From Denticeps clupeoides (taxonomy: Eukaryota; Chordata; Actinopteri; Clupeiformes; Denticipitidae), in assembly GCF_900700375.1 (NCBI RefSeq), contig NC_041713.1:20053464-20117463 (forward strand): a stretch of DNA of 64,000 bases, in the 5' to 3' direction. This document shows, in pieces, positions 31,623-45,611 of the stretch. Position 1 is the stretch's first letter. Each line of letters starts with the position of its first letter. Position numbers and translations under genes: made by a program. Below the pieces are notes generated by a model. It ran no database searches and had not been told where the DNA came from. It saw only the letters and a list, made by a program, of their open reading frames with translations.

Positions 31623-34220
31623 ATGCAGGAGGCGCGCCGCCGCGTCCCCGTGAGCATCAGGCTCGTCGGCGTCACCTACGCGCAGTCCGGACAGGTAAGG
31701 GTTCAAACAGCGGGGGGGGGTCACAGGACCCGGGGGGCGCGCGCACTGACCCCTGACCCCGTTCCAGATGTTCATGACCTCTGTACTCTGGTCGGACGGG
31801 GCCGAGATGATGGTCTACAGGTCCGCCCGCGACTTCGAACAGCTGCACGTGAGTTGAACGTCCGAGCAAAGCGGGCGGGAGAACGAGCGAGTTCACGACG
31901 GTGACCTCTGACCCGCAGAAACGCCTGAAGAGGAGCTGCCGCCGCGACCGGAGAGGAGCGCTGCCGAAGTTCCGAGGTGAGTAGAGACGGGCCGACGGTG
32001 GCCGGTGTCGGGGCCCGAGGAGCCTGCTGTGACCCCCTACGCCCGAAACAGGGCGCAAGGTCCGCGGGAGGCCGAGGAGCGGCGAGCCCGCACGGTCGGT
32101 GCTGCGCCTCCGGGCGCTGGAGGAATACGGCCGAGAGCTGGTGAGCTGCGGCCCGGCAGTCACCCACAGCCAGGAGTTCCTGCTCTTCTGCCAACCCCAG
32201 GAGCAGGACCTTCAGGCGGACTTCGCAAAGAACAGGTCCGCTTTTCACACACACACACAAGAAAGTGAGTTGTTGTTGTGTCGTTTTTTGAGTGGAGCAG
32301 GTTGTGTAGGCCTCACGAATGTGTGGTGACGTGGATGCATTGGTGTTCACTGAAACCCACTTTTAATCATGTGAGAATCACCATTTTGGTAGCAAAATCG
32401 AGGGGCGCATTTAAATGGCCTCCTTGCCGATTAGAGGTTGAACCCCCCACCCAAATCAATGAGGGTGTCAGCACATCGTGATCTCATGATCACGTCTCCC
32501 GCCAGCGTGGTTATTCTGCCGGCTGAGGACGTTGCAGGCAGCGAAGCTGCAGGTGCCGGCGTCACTCGGCCCTTCGTGACGGAGACGTACCGGTGCGTGG
32601 CGCCCTACGAAACCAAGGACACGAAGAACAAAGCGTTCAGGGTGGCCATGGATGAGACGGTGGACGTCCTCATCAAGGACAAAGCAGGTCAGCCTGAGAC
32701 TTGACCGACTCTTTCAGCTGTTTTATGCCGAGTCCCCACTGGGTTTGGCCTCGGGCTTAATAAAGGACCAGGGAGGAGGAGCGTGATGCAGTGATGGCTC
32801 GATTCTGAATGCATTCAGTAATACGGAACGCTGTCAGAATATGAATGCGTGTTTAAAACGGCTTCATTTTTCTTCATAATATTGGATGATGGTCAACATG
32901 AATATTATCGTGAATGTGAAGCAGAACACATGGGATTTATTGAATGTGTGACAGTAGACACTATCTAAATATGCGACAAATGAAAGTACCGTGAGCAACA
33001 AACCAATTTAGCCACAAATACGGGACATCATATATATATATATAAAAAAAAAAAAAAAAACACCAATAAATGAAACGAGTGAATTAGGAGCATCCTGCAG
33101 CGAGTTTAAGACACGAGAATGTGTCTGTGTCTGTACAGGCTGGTGGCTGGTGGAGAACGAGGCTAAATGTCTGGCCTGGTTCCCGGCGCCGTACCTGGAG
33201 AGGTGTGATGTTGGTGAGGAGGAGGAACCTGAACCTCTGAAAGAAGGTAAGCCTGAGGAACACACTCTTGTCTCTATGGCGTGTTAATATTTATGAGAGG
33301 ATAATGGACATTTAATGTATATTTCCTGTTATAGCCGAGTCCTACTGTGCTACCAAGGGTTATAATGCCAAGAGTGAGGACGAGCTGTCCCTCAGCATTG
33401 GCCAGGTTGTGGAGGTCCTGCGAAAGCCTGATGACGGCTGGTGGCTGATCAGGTTTCCGCAACTGTTCTCCGTTTCTCGTTTTTCTCTCCTTCGTGTGTG
33501 ATAACACTGATCAGTGAACTTCACTAAAAGCCTCATGGTGTTAAATTTGCGTACAGGTATAGAGGGACGGAAGGATACGTGCCCTCCATGTTCTTGCAGC
33601 CCTACATTCACCCACGAATTCAGTTCAGCAGCACCTCCAGCCACAGTTCAAACCAGCTGCAGACCCCCTCCGCCGGCCTGCTCGGTCGTTCCCATAGCAG
33701 CAGCCATCTGTCCTCCGACACGGGCTTCCTGAAGCCCAGAGACGCCGCCCAGGACAGGATGTGCCGATCACTGGAGGTCCTCCATCCAGGTTCTGGTGTC
33801 CATAAAGGAACTGAGGAAGGACCTCCAAGTATCAGGGTGGAGGCCTGGGATCGGGACCTGACTAATTGCCATGACGACAGCAGCAGTGACGACGATGAAA
33901 CTCTAAGCTTTTCCTCCAATAGGTCACTTAGCAACCTGAGCATTTCCAGCGTGGACAACTTTACACGTCCCGGCTACTCTCCTCCACCACCCGACTCCAC
34001 CCGACTTGCTCCTTGTCTTCAGCGGACTCTCAGCATCTCAGATCCCAACCTCTCCAAAAGCCGAGCCAGCCCCAGGGTGCCACCACGGCCCGAGCCACAG
34101 GAAATCTTGAAACGGTGTAGCACCATCACCGTAAAGAACCACCTGACCGCTGCAGCGGGGAGCGCCACGCCGTCCTATCAGCAGTGGCGAAGTGAGGACA
34201 TGTCCCCATGCCGTGACTGA
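31623..34220 (+). CDS. noxo1: NADPH oxidase organizer 1 (PX and tandem SH3 protein)
   Basis: Eight exons: 31623-31694, 31768-31848, 31919-31976, 32052-32235, 32506-32687, 33139-33246, 33335-33452, 33557-34220, giving 488 residues. Exons 1-4 encode a PX domain (RRVPVSIRLVGVTYAQSGQ, then the SARDFEQLHKRL core). Exons 5-6 encode the first SH3 (YRCVAPYE...WWLVENE...AWFPAPYLE) and exons 7-8 the second (YCATKGYNAKSEDELSLSIG...WWLIRYRGTEGYVPSMFL). The long C-terminal part is rich in Ser, Asp and Pro, with PPRPEP-type proline motifs. The protein scaffolds NOXA1 and p22phox-NOX1 at membranes, binding phosphoinositides through PX. It is tail to tail with tbl3, as expected for the NOXO1-TBL3 pair. The first exons are GC-rich. 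Confidence 0.92.
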
Positions 34221-34320
34221 AAAAGGGTTTCACATAAAATCTGGCTCCTTTTGTGATTTGAAGATTTCTGAGTTCATAGCTCTGTATTATCGTATTGTAC
34301 ATGCAATAGGGTGGTGCATA

Positions 34321-34410
34321 TGTCCCTGAGTTGCTCCAGGGGAAGGGGACTGTCCCCGTAACTACTGAGTGCAAGTCGCTCTGGATAAGGAGCGTCTGAT
34401 AAATGTAAAA
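34321..34410 (+). repeat. SINE family B, 3' part
   Basis: TGTCCCTGAGTTGCTCCAGG, GTAACTACTGAGTGCAAGTC and CTCTGGATAAGGAGCGTCTG. It lies between the noxo1 and tbl3 3' ends. Confidence 0.85.
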
Positions 34411-35081
34411 GTCCATGAATGAAAGAACCTAACAGTCAGGAACTTAGTAACACCAGACAAACCCAAAACCAAACTGGCGTTACACCAGGGTTGAGCGTGA
34501 TCAAATCTGATTGGTCTTAAGCTGGCTGCAGTCATGTCTCTGTGACGGGGTGCAACATTGTTCTTCATATCTTGAGTACTGAGACAGTTCCTGTCTGACC
34601 GCACGATGTACCGATAATAATCATCTTGAATATGGCCCTTCACTTGCATAATAAACAAGAACATATTTCATAGATAAGAATATATTTTACTGTTTTCTGT
34701 ACTAAATAACCAATAACACGTATAACATCATATTACATTATTAGAGCAATTAAGTGGTCGGCGCTTCAGTAAAAACATTCTTCATTTTTGTGGATTGCTC
34801 TGAACAAAAGCGAACACTATCCATACATTAGACTGTGGAATGTCACATTACTGGTGTGTTTACTGTGCTGACGGTCAGTGCATCCCCAAAGTAAGGGACA
34901 CACACACTCACAGAAGGCGCATAGTTATATATTTTTATTTAAAACAATGTTTTTAACATTCAAAAATAACCTGTTGCACCTAATGTAGAAAAACAATGAA
35001 AGCGGTCATTTGTCTAAAATAGCCATTTCCTTATCATTAAATAGTATTTATGATGGCAGGGTGGCTTGCTTGAAAAGAGCC
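34411..35081. other. Intergenic plus tbl3 3' UTR
   Basis: Contains TTTATT at 34934-34939, a poly(A) signal AATAAA for tbl3 on the minus strand. Nothing else is seen. Confidence 0.5.
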
Positions 35082-35376
35082 TCAGATGACAGATGAGATG
35101 CCTTCACAGTCCCCAGTCATCACCAGGCCTGGTTTTGAATACAGGGTGGGATGCTGGACGGCGCCCAGCTGGGTCTGTAAAGCCGTGACCTCAGTACCTT
35201 CCTCTTCCTCACTCTCCTCACTGCTGGACAGTTCTGTCCTCTCTGCTCTGCTCGTTCCATTCTGAAAACAGGTTGCTCTGCCATTAGCCCTGGCTTTATT
35301 CACAGTGGTGGTGTCTGAGTCCTCCATCTCCTCAAGATCGTCTGGAATGTGCTGGTCTTCCTCCTCCTCCTCCTCC

Positions 35377-35407
<31 letters not shown>

Positions 35408-38400
35408 GGTTATTTGAAGAGTTTTGATTCTGGCCCCGAACAGGGTGTTTATCGATGAAAAAGGGGTTGGAATCTGATACCGGTGCTGAGTCCATGTCCT
35501 GAATGTCACTAAAAAGGGGGAAATAAATTAGACTGTTTAACGCCATTACAGAAACAGAAACCTAAGTGAACTTTAACTTTGATAGCAGAATTTCTAAGAC
35601 CTGTATCCACAATCATATACACGTCTTATACATCATCATATACATATAAAAACGTGTTCAGTGTAAAAGCATCCATTAAACCCTACAGTCTTTGGAAACA
35701 TGAATTAAATGCTGGCTTTACAAGCTACAGTAGTACAGATATGTCAGCAATGTACCAAAATCCGTTTTAAATACACAGGTAGTAGTGGGTTCCCAAGAAG
35801 CAGAGTTGAGAAAATACTTTGGGTTCCGAGGAACGCGCACACTTTTTCTTTCTGCACTCACCTCGGTTTTCCCCCAGTGAGCCTCATCTGCTGCCACATG
35901 TAGTCTAGGAACATGGCCGACTGCAGGAGATGTCCGATGCGCTTCAAGTGCCTCTCTGCCAAGGGAAACACAGGAATATACTAGAGCAGTGGTTCTCAAC
36001 CAGGGGGGCGCGGACATTCTCGCAGAGTGGTGCGAGTAGGCTACAGGATTGGAGAAAAAAAAAAAAAAACCAAAACTGTTGTTTGGATTCATCAGATCTA
36101 CTTTCGCTACTAAAATAGACCAAAAGTCATTATTTCATCAAAAATGTAAGTGACTTAATATTATTAACTTGTTTGTTGAGCTGTCATATGAAACCACCGT
36201 CACATTTTCAACGAGCAGCGGGTGCTGCCGTGAGCCCCTCTGCCGTCCAAAAGCACTCACAGGCGGTCAGTCAGAGCAGAGAGGAGACACGCCCCCTCCG
36301 CGTCAAGGCTGCAAATGAATCGCGCATACGCATGGCCGCCGCCGTTCCCGTAAATGTTCACTCACGCTCACACAAAAATAAAATCACTGCATTTAAATTG
36401 ACTCACGACATAGATCATGAAGGCTATGGGATCTCGACACAGTCATTTAACCTCCCACAGTATCCACTCAAGCTTTAAAGGTCCCCTGACATGAAAACTT
36501 TTTTGCTTTGTTGGTCCCCTAATACTGTATCTGAAATCTCTTTCCGAAATTCAGCAGCACTGCAGAATTACAGCCACTTTGATTCAGTCCCACAATGAGA
36601 TTTCCCAGGACGTTTCGGTGTCTGTAGCTTTAAATGCTAATGAGGTGGAGAGTAGCCTTTAGAAGTGAATGGGCATTCAGGGAAATTACGTAATCAACCA
36701 TTTTTTTAATTAGATGAGAAAACTCCAGATCAGACCGCCTTAGCTACCACTCTTTGAACGGCCAAAGCACTCTTTATACATATCGCCATTTCTAGGACCA
36801 TAGACAGGCTGGGGGAACTCGTACTAATATTAATAATCTCACAAAATGAAATTTTGAAGCAATGTTCAGTGACTGTCTGGGTCCCTGTGGCCTGATGCTA
36901 CAGTACCTACATTATGACTGGGAAAATAGTGTACGTTAGTGTACAATACTAATACTAAAAACATTTCATGGAGTATCTGCCACCATTTCTGACAATATTA
37001 CCCTGTAAAATACCAGCCTCTCTCGGACACCACTGCTGTAGCTAAAGGTCCAGGTTCATCCAGTCCTTCAACTTGCTGCCAGCAGACAGATGACACCATG
37101 ACATTTTACTCCAAATCATTCTAGAAAAACTACAGCATTTCCTAATTTGGAGACTTCACATTAGATAATGGATGCACATGCACACGAAACGAAACAGGAA
37201 GTGGGGTTCTCTCTCCCTCACCGGTGTATGGGATGAGGGCCTCAAGGTTCCCACGGGCTCCTTGGTACTGCAGCAGTTCCTCAGGGGGAAGGTGTGTCAG
37301 CAACACCTTGAGCAGAACTTGGGCATTTAGGCAGCTTCGTGCATTTGTGTTCCACACCACAGAGTAGCGCAGAAGAGCCTCTGAACAGAGAGACACAAAA
37401 TGCATATTATTACATTTTAATCACTATTGTGCATATTTTTAAATAACGATTATACATCCAAACATCCCAAAACAAGGCAATGCAAGTGGGAAATCAATAC
37501 ACACTTCTACCATGCTATAAAGTTTTTTATTTCAACTCATTCTAGACAAGCTTCAGCAGATCCTGCAGATACCTCAAATGGAGGCAACAACGTTAACAGA
37601 GACAGCCATCTGAACAAAAGGATCAGCATTCAGTACATCCTCCAACAACATTCCAGGAACGTTGGAACTGTACAGACACGGCACCTGTTTTTGAATGCTC
37701 ACCTTTCTGGTCCTGTCTCAGTTTCAGAATGGTCTTCTCTAGCTGCACTGCCCCATTCTCACTTTGTTGGATTTCTGAAATAAGACAAAATGACATTTGA
37801 AAAAGCCGAATCCTTCCTTTCTAGAACAGTTTCTGTACTACAATCCCAGTGCGCTGTGATGGAAGAACCCAAGTGGCATGGCGGCTTTTTACCTTTAATG
37901 ACTCTGAGGACTGTGTGTGGCTGGTCCAGAGAAATGGCCAGACCCAGGGCCTTCAGAAAATTCTTCTCATGCAGCAGGTTGGACAATTCCTGTTGCCTGT
38001 CCAAACAAAGTCAAGGTCTGTTAGAACAAACACAGATCTAGCACACATTACAATCAGTAGAGAACCTGGCTGGAATGAGGAAAACAATATTTGGTTTAAA
38101 AGAATGGCTCCAGTAAAATGTGCTCCAGGAAGAACTCTGGGGTCATGTCTAGTTGAAGGCTTACTTTAATATCTGCTCTTCCTCTTTGGCCTGTTCCACT
38201 TCAAGCTCTTCTTCAGTCACATCCTAAATAAAGAGGATGAAAGCATGACACTGTGGTCCAGTGCACAATCACCTCACCCACAATTATGACAAACATCTTA
38301 TAAAACAAATGTCTACATTTGAATACATTCTATATGATTCCGGCAGTGCTTTATAGTTGCTTACATTCCCCTGGGGTAAAAAAATAATACTATTGAATAG

Positions 38401-41400
38401 CTGCATTTACTCATTAATCAGAGAAACAAAGAAGTTACTCTGTAGGCCTAGTAATAGTTTTGTGTCTTCCTGATAACAATCTGGGAGTTGGAAATCATGC
38501 AACAACCAGTCACTGTGGGAAGAATGTGGGAGGAAATATAATCAAAACTACTCTGATGTGAACTATCAAGACATCTGCTATATATGCAAAACGATCTTTC
38601 ATGGAAAATAAAATAATAAAAATAACAAAGACAGTACAGTGGTGCACTCTGGGCCTCCTACTGACCTTCCAGATTAAGATGTTGGAGTCTGCTGAGCCAG
38701 TCACCATCAGACTGTCCTTCAGGCTGTTGTGGAGACCCCAAACTTTGTCCTGGTGGGCATCCAGTGTCTGCACACACTCATTCGTCTTAATGGTCCACAA
38801 CTTCACAAGCCCATCAGAACCTCTGCAAAAAAAAACAATAATTAAATTTATTAAATTTCAGAGTAAAATATAATTTTTTTGTCAGTGAAATAATAGGACA
38901 GAAGGACACCTACCCAGTAAGGATCTGCGTTCCACGACTGACAAACACGACCTTCAACACTGAGGCATCATGTCCTTCAAATGTCTGTTTATTTGAAAAA
39001 AAAAATAGAACAGATAACCTTGGTTACACTGAGTGTTTAATTACTTCCAGCATTAAAAGGTGTTAATGCTTATCATGATTATATGTAATTCCATTTGTTG
39101 GAATGACAGATTTCAGCCCAGTATTAGCTCAGTGTTGTCATATCTGACAATTTCTCACAATATTTCACCAGTTGCTCTCTAGTACCACCTATTGGATTTT
39201 CTCTGAAAATGCATGCGACACAAAAGATAAACATAAGGCACTGCCTGATGGATTATGTGATGCTGAAGAATTTGTGGTCTCCATGGAAGCGAAATTGCTT
39301 CCTGTGCAAGTTGTAAGGTGCTCATACTATGATCAGCTACAGAATGAGATTAAAGATTCTTGAAAGAATCATTATTAATACAAAATATTCTATTTCTTCC
39401 TTAGATCTCTACATATTTCTACTTTTGTTCTCAAATAAAAAGTCTAATAATAAATGTTGCAGGTTGAGACTTACATCCAGCACAGTCCAATTGAAAACCA
39501 AAAAGAAAATCCAAAAGTATGCACAGCCTTAAACTAATATTTTGTTGAAGCAAATTTCAATCTTGGGTTCACACCTGCCATAAATACTCCAAAAAAGTTC
39601 AGCCATCCTAGTACGGTTTTCATGACATTTACACAGCAAGAGATCTTTTTGTTTAGTCAGCCAAGAAGGGTACAAAATAAATAAATAAATCCATAGCATT
39701 GAACATACCAATTGAGAAATACAGGATATTACCAATTCCGAAAAACCAGTCACAATTGGTGACGTGTTCAACACTAATTTTAGCTGCTTTAAATACATAA
39801 ATAAAAAAGTTGAATTCTATTACCTTAAGGCAGCTGAAGTCATGTAAACCCCAAATCTTCACTGTGCCGTCAGCTGATGATGTGGCAAGAACCTGGTCTG
39901 CTGGGGAGAACTGGACACTCCAGACTCCCCGCCGGTGACCTCGAAAGACAGCTAGCAGAGACAGGTCAGGCAGAGACCACAGCCTGGCAGTCCGGTCCTG
40001 AGAGCCAGACGCCAGCAGCTTGTCGTTGGGGGAGACAGTCAGACTGTTCACATCCTATGGCAACAAAACAGAGGGTAGACATTTTTTTTCAGAGCTGTTG
40101 GATAACCTAATATTCCATGTTTCCATATTTCATGGAATGTGGAATAGTGTGTTGACTAAAATGTTATGAAAGATCATGATACAATTTATAAAGCACATCT
40201 TGCATCCTCTCTGTCCTCACTGGCATTAATAGCGACCAGACCAGGAGTGATAAAGAGGACTCGTTTAAGCCCAGGTTCACTGTAATTCAGGAATATGTCT
40301 GAATGAAACAATGCTTTTTCTAATTAAAAACAAACTTATGAGTTTGAACAATAAAAGCAACATTCATATGCAGCCTTTCACGCTTTCAGCATCGTCCACA
40401 AACTCAACTCAAACCAGTGCAACTTAGGCTGGGTGACTAACCTTTTCATGGCCTTTCTCAGTGGCCCTAGCAGTCATGCGTGAAGGTTCTGTGTCACAAA
40501 GTGGGAGAGGGTGTGGCAGGTCCCACAGCTTTATGGTCTGGTCCTGACTGCCGGATACCAAGAAGCTCTTCTTCAACCTGCACAGCAGTGAAAAACACCA
40601 CAACATGACTCAGTGTTTCTTACAGGGACACCAATCAGCCATAACATTATGAAAGTTGAATACTGAGAAGGTCCCCCTGACACCACCTGTCGAGTTATGG
40701 ACTACTGGACCATGCAGGTATACTGTGGTATCTGAAATCACGCAGCCTGTAGCAGATCCTTCATGTCCTGCAAGTTACCTGGAGCAGGCGACAGTGCCAA
40801 CTGCGTCTGAGTGGCCGCTTCCCTGTGCAACACAGTGCACCTCCGCGGTGTCTTCATCCAACCTCCAGACACGCAACGTCCTGTCCTGCAGTACACATGA
40901 CAAATGTTGTATGAACCCGTGCATGTTTCTCACGTATCCTGATTAAACACATTTGATCTGCAGGCATCTCACCTTTCCACAACTGGCAAACATGGAGCCT
41001 TTCCTGAACACATCCAGTGACAAAACAGTGTCTGGAGACCAAAAAAAATACTATTTCATATTTAACCAGCAATCCTTTGGTAATCATGTGACATTGGTAA
41101 TCATGAGCCAGTGATCATACAGTCCTTTCTCTTGGTCAGCCAGCTCAGGGGACAGAGATGAACACTGACCTGTGTGGCCGTACAGGATCTGACAGCTGTT
41201 GGAGGACAGCTCGTACACTTTCAGATGGGAGCTGTTGGTCGCCACCACAATGTGGCTGTCATTCTTCCCAAGGAACTTAATGTCCAGGACCTCGTCACTG
41301 TATCCCACAAACTGCCACATAAAATGTTGGCGAGTAAAATCATGAAGATCATTTTTTTTCAGGCAGTCCAATGAATCAATATGTGTCAATAAGAACATTT

Positions 41401-44400
41401 AAATAAAACCATTTAAATAAGTAAAACAGACAGCTTATACTGTACACTGCATAGAGATGTATCACATAATAATATTTGGGGAATTTGTACCAATATTCAA
41501 AAATATATTAATAATTTTATCTGATCTCTTTTGTAATGGTGCCAAGTTGACTAGATCATTTCTAAATTCCAAATAAACACAGAACAATGCACTACACTCT
41601 TTTTACAGGAAATGTCATTAAACCTTATTACATTTACAGTCACAGGGATAAGTGACCAGCTGCCATGTGTTGACGTCCTAAGGTTCTCAGTAAGGACTTT
41701 CAGAGTCTATTGTCTCAAACAGGAAATACAATTTAAACAGGTAAACTGTGGCATTGTCCCAACAATTACCACACCAATCTTGTCACTCAGCTCCTCCAAT
41801 AGTGCATGAGCTCAACATGCCAATTTTCTTTCTTTTTTCACATCTTCCAGCTCAGCTCCAGAGAGGGTGTGAGTGGGCTGGAGGCACAACAGTGATTGGA
41901 CATTATCTCACAGGGAGGACTTGCCGATTGGCACTTACAGCTTAACGCGCTATACACTAGGCCACTGTTAAACTAAGCACCATTGGGCGAAAGGCCTCCC
42001 CTCAAGTTAATGTCCAATCACTGGACATTTCTGGACTATTTTGGACATTTAATTGGGTGCCACAAGGGCGTATTGGACTCTAAAGGGCAAACTGAACGGA
42101 TCTAGACTTTACTGAGTACCATTACACCCCTAGTAGCAACAACCAGATACACACCTGCTGAAGAACCCTGACTGCAGGCAACTGGTATATGACTATGTTG
42201 TGCTCTGCAGAGACTGTAGCCAGGCGTGCAGAAGCTGCCAGGGGCAGGCAGTGGGTGAGCATCTGTGGGCTCGCCTCTTCGTCTTCTGCCTCAGACCCCG
42301 CACTCGAAGCAGGCGCTGGAGCAGTCCGAGGCTGGGTAAACACACAGCGACCTGAGCTGGCCTCCCACACTCTCAACACCCCTGAGAAGGTGCAGGTGGA
42401 GAACGAAAGGGAAGAAGCAACGGATGACAGGCAGGCCTCTGGCAATCAGTCAATGTGACATGTATGCACGAACTGTTCACTCACCAGACACAGCGAGGAT
42501 GTGAGAGAGACCGGCAATCCTCCTTCTCGTACAACACCATACTTTTTACAATCTTTGATTTCAAACGATTCATTTCGAACATATGACACTTGCTTTGTGT
42601 TGTTTGAAATGTCCTGAATCTAACTTTCTGTAACAATAATCTGCATACCCCGATGTACAAGGCACAGCCGCTTTGAAGTGTCTTATGGCCCTCCGTTTAT
42701 ATTTAGTGTAATTAAGCTTTGTGGCTATTTCAATGCACTGTGTATATTGTTGTATTAACAATAAACATCTCATGAATCTCGATGGCATGTCTTGTCTATA
42801 GGAAACAAGGCATTTGATTTTGTTACCAAGAATGTAGCCATCAATGTAACTATCAATTCAAGTCAGAATTACAATAATAGGAACTGTTTTAATAAATTCA
42901 GAAAATGAATATGGAATGTCAGGTAAGTGTGTTGGTAAGTGCCATGTTTACCCGCTAACCATGATCTGGTTAACATGTGGCATAGTTGCACTTGGACTGC
43001 CCATTTCATTATAATAAAATTTTAAATAGTCTAAAAATCAGCTGTTTAATAGTCTAAAATTAGCTGCTTTGGGAGAATACATTTCCCTTAGCTGCTGTCC
43101 ACCTCTGGACGTCCTATAGAACACCATACCAGAAAGATACTGGATGACGTGTTTGTTTTGGGTCCACTTTAATCCTTTAAAAAAGGTGCAAAACCACTTG
43201 GACGACTTGGAGTTTAAGTGGAGCAGCAGATTCAGCAATATTCCTGCCGACTACACGCACCTTTACTGCCAGCTGTTACGAAGTGTAGACCGCTGTTCTT
43301 CACTCCAATCTGAGAGTAGTCTTCCCCTTCAGGGAGCAAAACCACACCTTCTACAGCCTAAAACATCACACACACAAGTCAGAACTGCAGGCCAGAATCA
43401 GTAAAGTCTGGCAATAGTGGGATCTGTCTATTGGTCTCACCTCATATACTGGTATAGTCCTCCTCACAGCTCTCTTCCCCAAATCCCACACAGTGCAGAT
43501 ACGGTCTCGGCCAGAGCTGTCACACACACACACACACACTTCAATAACATAACCAGAACAAACCGCTTGTTGACATATCTGCATTTCAGTTTGTAGCTAA
43601 AAGGACAATGCGAGTAGTCACTGGTGTTACAGTCAAAACTTTCCCAATAAAGTGGAGTGACCGTTGTTTCTGAATCTATGCAAAAATACCGATTTAAACC
43701 TCCCTTGAAAATAAGCTATTCATGATAAAGTAGCATAATGAAACAGATTTGGGTCTGATCGGTTTAATGTAATAAACCAATTAATTGTAATAATTTAAAA
43801 CCTCACCAGTGCTTACATCTCACTCATTTAATAGTTGACATTGCTGAATATTTGTGTTGTCATTTGGTAGATCACGAAACTCACACAGGTGTACACAAGC
43901 ACGTACTCACTGTCTGGACAGGCTGAACATGCATCTTTTATTATTAGAACTGCGTGCTGTTAAATGATATTTAATATTCATTATATACTGAGATATTGGT
44001 TGTTGCTTTTTTAAGCAGGTACCAAAAAAAAAAAAAGATTGTAGCACGTTAAATGATAAAAATAAAAATAATATTACACTAAAATAAAAGGCTGTGAATG
44101 ATGACAGATGTGATGACACACAAACACCTTCATCTGTCAACAGTGTTACTGACAGGCCGAGGCGGGAACTTGTGATTCACATATAACCATTATTTTAAGA
44201 ATAATAAGAGTAATTGTAATTAAATGGAATGATACAAGTGAAGACGCTCATTTACATTGTACGGAATTTAGCAGATGCCCTTATCCAGAGAGAAATGAGT
44301 TACGAGGACAGTCACCCTGGAAACGCTGCGGGTTAAGACTCTTGCTCAGGTAGTAAGATGGATTTGAAGAGGGGAGCAGCAGGCGTGTTATTGGAGCTAC

Positions 44401-45611
44401 ACACTGCATGATGCGTCCTACCTGACCATTAAGCTGCCATCAGGGGAGAAGGCTAGAGATGTAACGATGCTGTAATGACACACCAGCACATAAAGACAAC
44501 TGCTGGATCTCAGGTCCCACGCCCGAATCTTACAGTCAGAGGAGGAGGAGAAGAGTTGCAGGAGGCTGATTTCAGGGTGGAATTCCACCAGGCTGAAAGG
44601 TAACACATGCACAGCCATCAACCTCACAACCGAGCACATACAATCACCAAACTGGCTATAAGGACCGTAAGACACATATATTCCTCATCCAGCCCCTCTG
44701 CAGAAAACTTACTGCACTACGCCAGATGAGCCCTTCAGGTTGTGCGTGCAATACTGCTTTAGAACATCCCACATTTTTATAGTGCCATCACAGCCTCCTA
44801 AAACACACAGGCAGACACCGGTCAACAATAATAGACCCAAAATAACTACAACAGATATGTTGCAAATACAAGGCCTGGACACTCATACCTGTGGCTAAGA
44901 GTGTGGAGGTGGGGTCAAAGGTCATGCTTGCAACAGGGACTGTGTGGATTGCCCTCCAGGACCGAATGAGCTGACCTTGCCTCCAAGCCCACTGCTTCAG
45001 CAACAGCGTACGGCTCGCGGTCACCAGAACCTGTTGTCGCACATCGCACCAATCAACTCCACACCAGTTCCCGGCGGAAGACACATCGACACACACTCTG
45101 GTATGTGGGACCTATTCCTACCTCATCATCAGGGCTGAGTGCAAAAGAAGTCACGTCCTCCTGATCATCCTGAAGAAGGGAGATGGTCATGAGCACAACC
45201 CTTCATGCAGCGGACATCCCTTAATGCAGTAAGAGCTCCTCGCTCACCTGCTCGATGCTGTGGAGGACTTTTCCTGTGCTGATCTCCAAAACGTTCAGCC
45301 GAGCCCCGCATGTGCAGAAGATGTACTTTTCGTCTCCGCTGATCTGCGTTAAACAGGGAACCGTTAGTTCAGTCAGCCGGAGCTCAGGTTCGAGCAGCAG
45401 CACAACACCATCACCCGCTCACCCACCTGAACTTTTCCGCCTTTGTAGAACGGCTCGATTTTACTCGAGATAGCATAGCTGCGCACATAAGACGAAGGTG
45501 GTTAGACATCACACTGCGTCGGGAGGAGGGAGAATTAGCACGTTGCTTCGGGTGGATCGGGGTGCAAAACGTGACTTACTTGGTTTTAAACTGAAGTGTG
45601 CTGGTCGACAT
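35082..45611 (-). CDS. tbl3: Transducin beta-like 3 (UTP13 homologue, SSU processome)
   Basis: Twenty-three minus-strand exons were traced: 45580-45611, 45427-45478, 45248-45343, 45122-45169, 44889-45030, 44713-44797, 44422-44592, 43441-43516, 43261-43357, 42155-42381, 41170-41311, 40973-41031, 40779-40885, 40442-40577, 39824-40054, 38914-38984, 38666-38822, 38165-38223, 37893-37996, 37703-37774, 37222-37380, 35862-35955, 35082-35508. The total is 947 residues. Most of the chain is two WD40 propellers (for example LLASGSQDRTARLWSLPDLS and SADGTVKIWGLHDFSCLK). A Utp13 C-terminal helical domain follows (RQQELSNLLHEKNFLKALGL to AMFLDYMWQQMRL). Human TBL3 is about 808 residues; the extra is a roughly 140-residue acidic tail in the last exon. 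The protein acts in 18S rRNA maturation in the nucleolus. Confidence 0.94.
35366..35407 (-). repeat. Coding trinucleotide repeat (Asp/Glu run in tbl3)
   Basis: (CCT)n next to (CAT)n on the plus strand encodes a run of nine Asp followed by seven Glu in the C-terminal tail of tbl3. It is a length-variable microsatellite inside coding sequence. Confidence 0.85.
35986..36120. repeat. hAT-like repeat remnant in last tbl3 intron
   Basis: Begins CAGTGGTTCTCAACCAGGGG, the typical left end of fish and mammal hAT-type non-autonomous elements, then a poly-A run. The right end was not found. Confidence 0.5.
36470..36860 (+). repeat. AAAGGTCCC-type MITE in tbl3 intron
   Basis: Begins TTTAAAGGTCCCCTGACATG, then CCTAATACTGTATCTGAAAT. 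The far part (ATATCGCCATTTCTAGGACC, ATTAATAATCTCACAAAATG) is the reverse complement of the other end seen at 21241. So the family seems to have both ends starting with TTTAAAGGTCCC. Confidence 0.65.
43522..43541. repeat. CA microsatellite next to a tbl3 exon
   Basis: (CA)n within the intron, just beyond the acceptor of the exon at 43441-43516. Confidence 0.8.
44249..44350 (-). repeat. SINE family B, 3' part, in tbl3 intron
   Basis: ATTTACATTGTACGGAATTT, TAGCAGATGCCCTTATCCAG and GGGTTAAGACTCTTGCTCAG. Confidence 0.8.
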
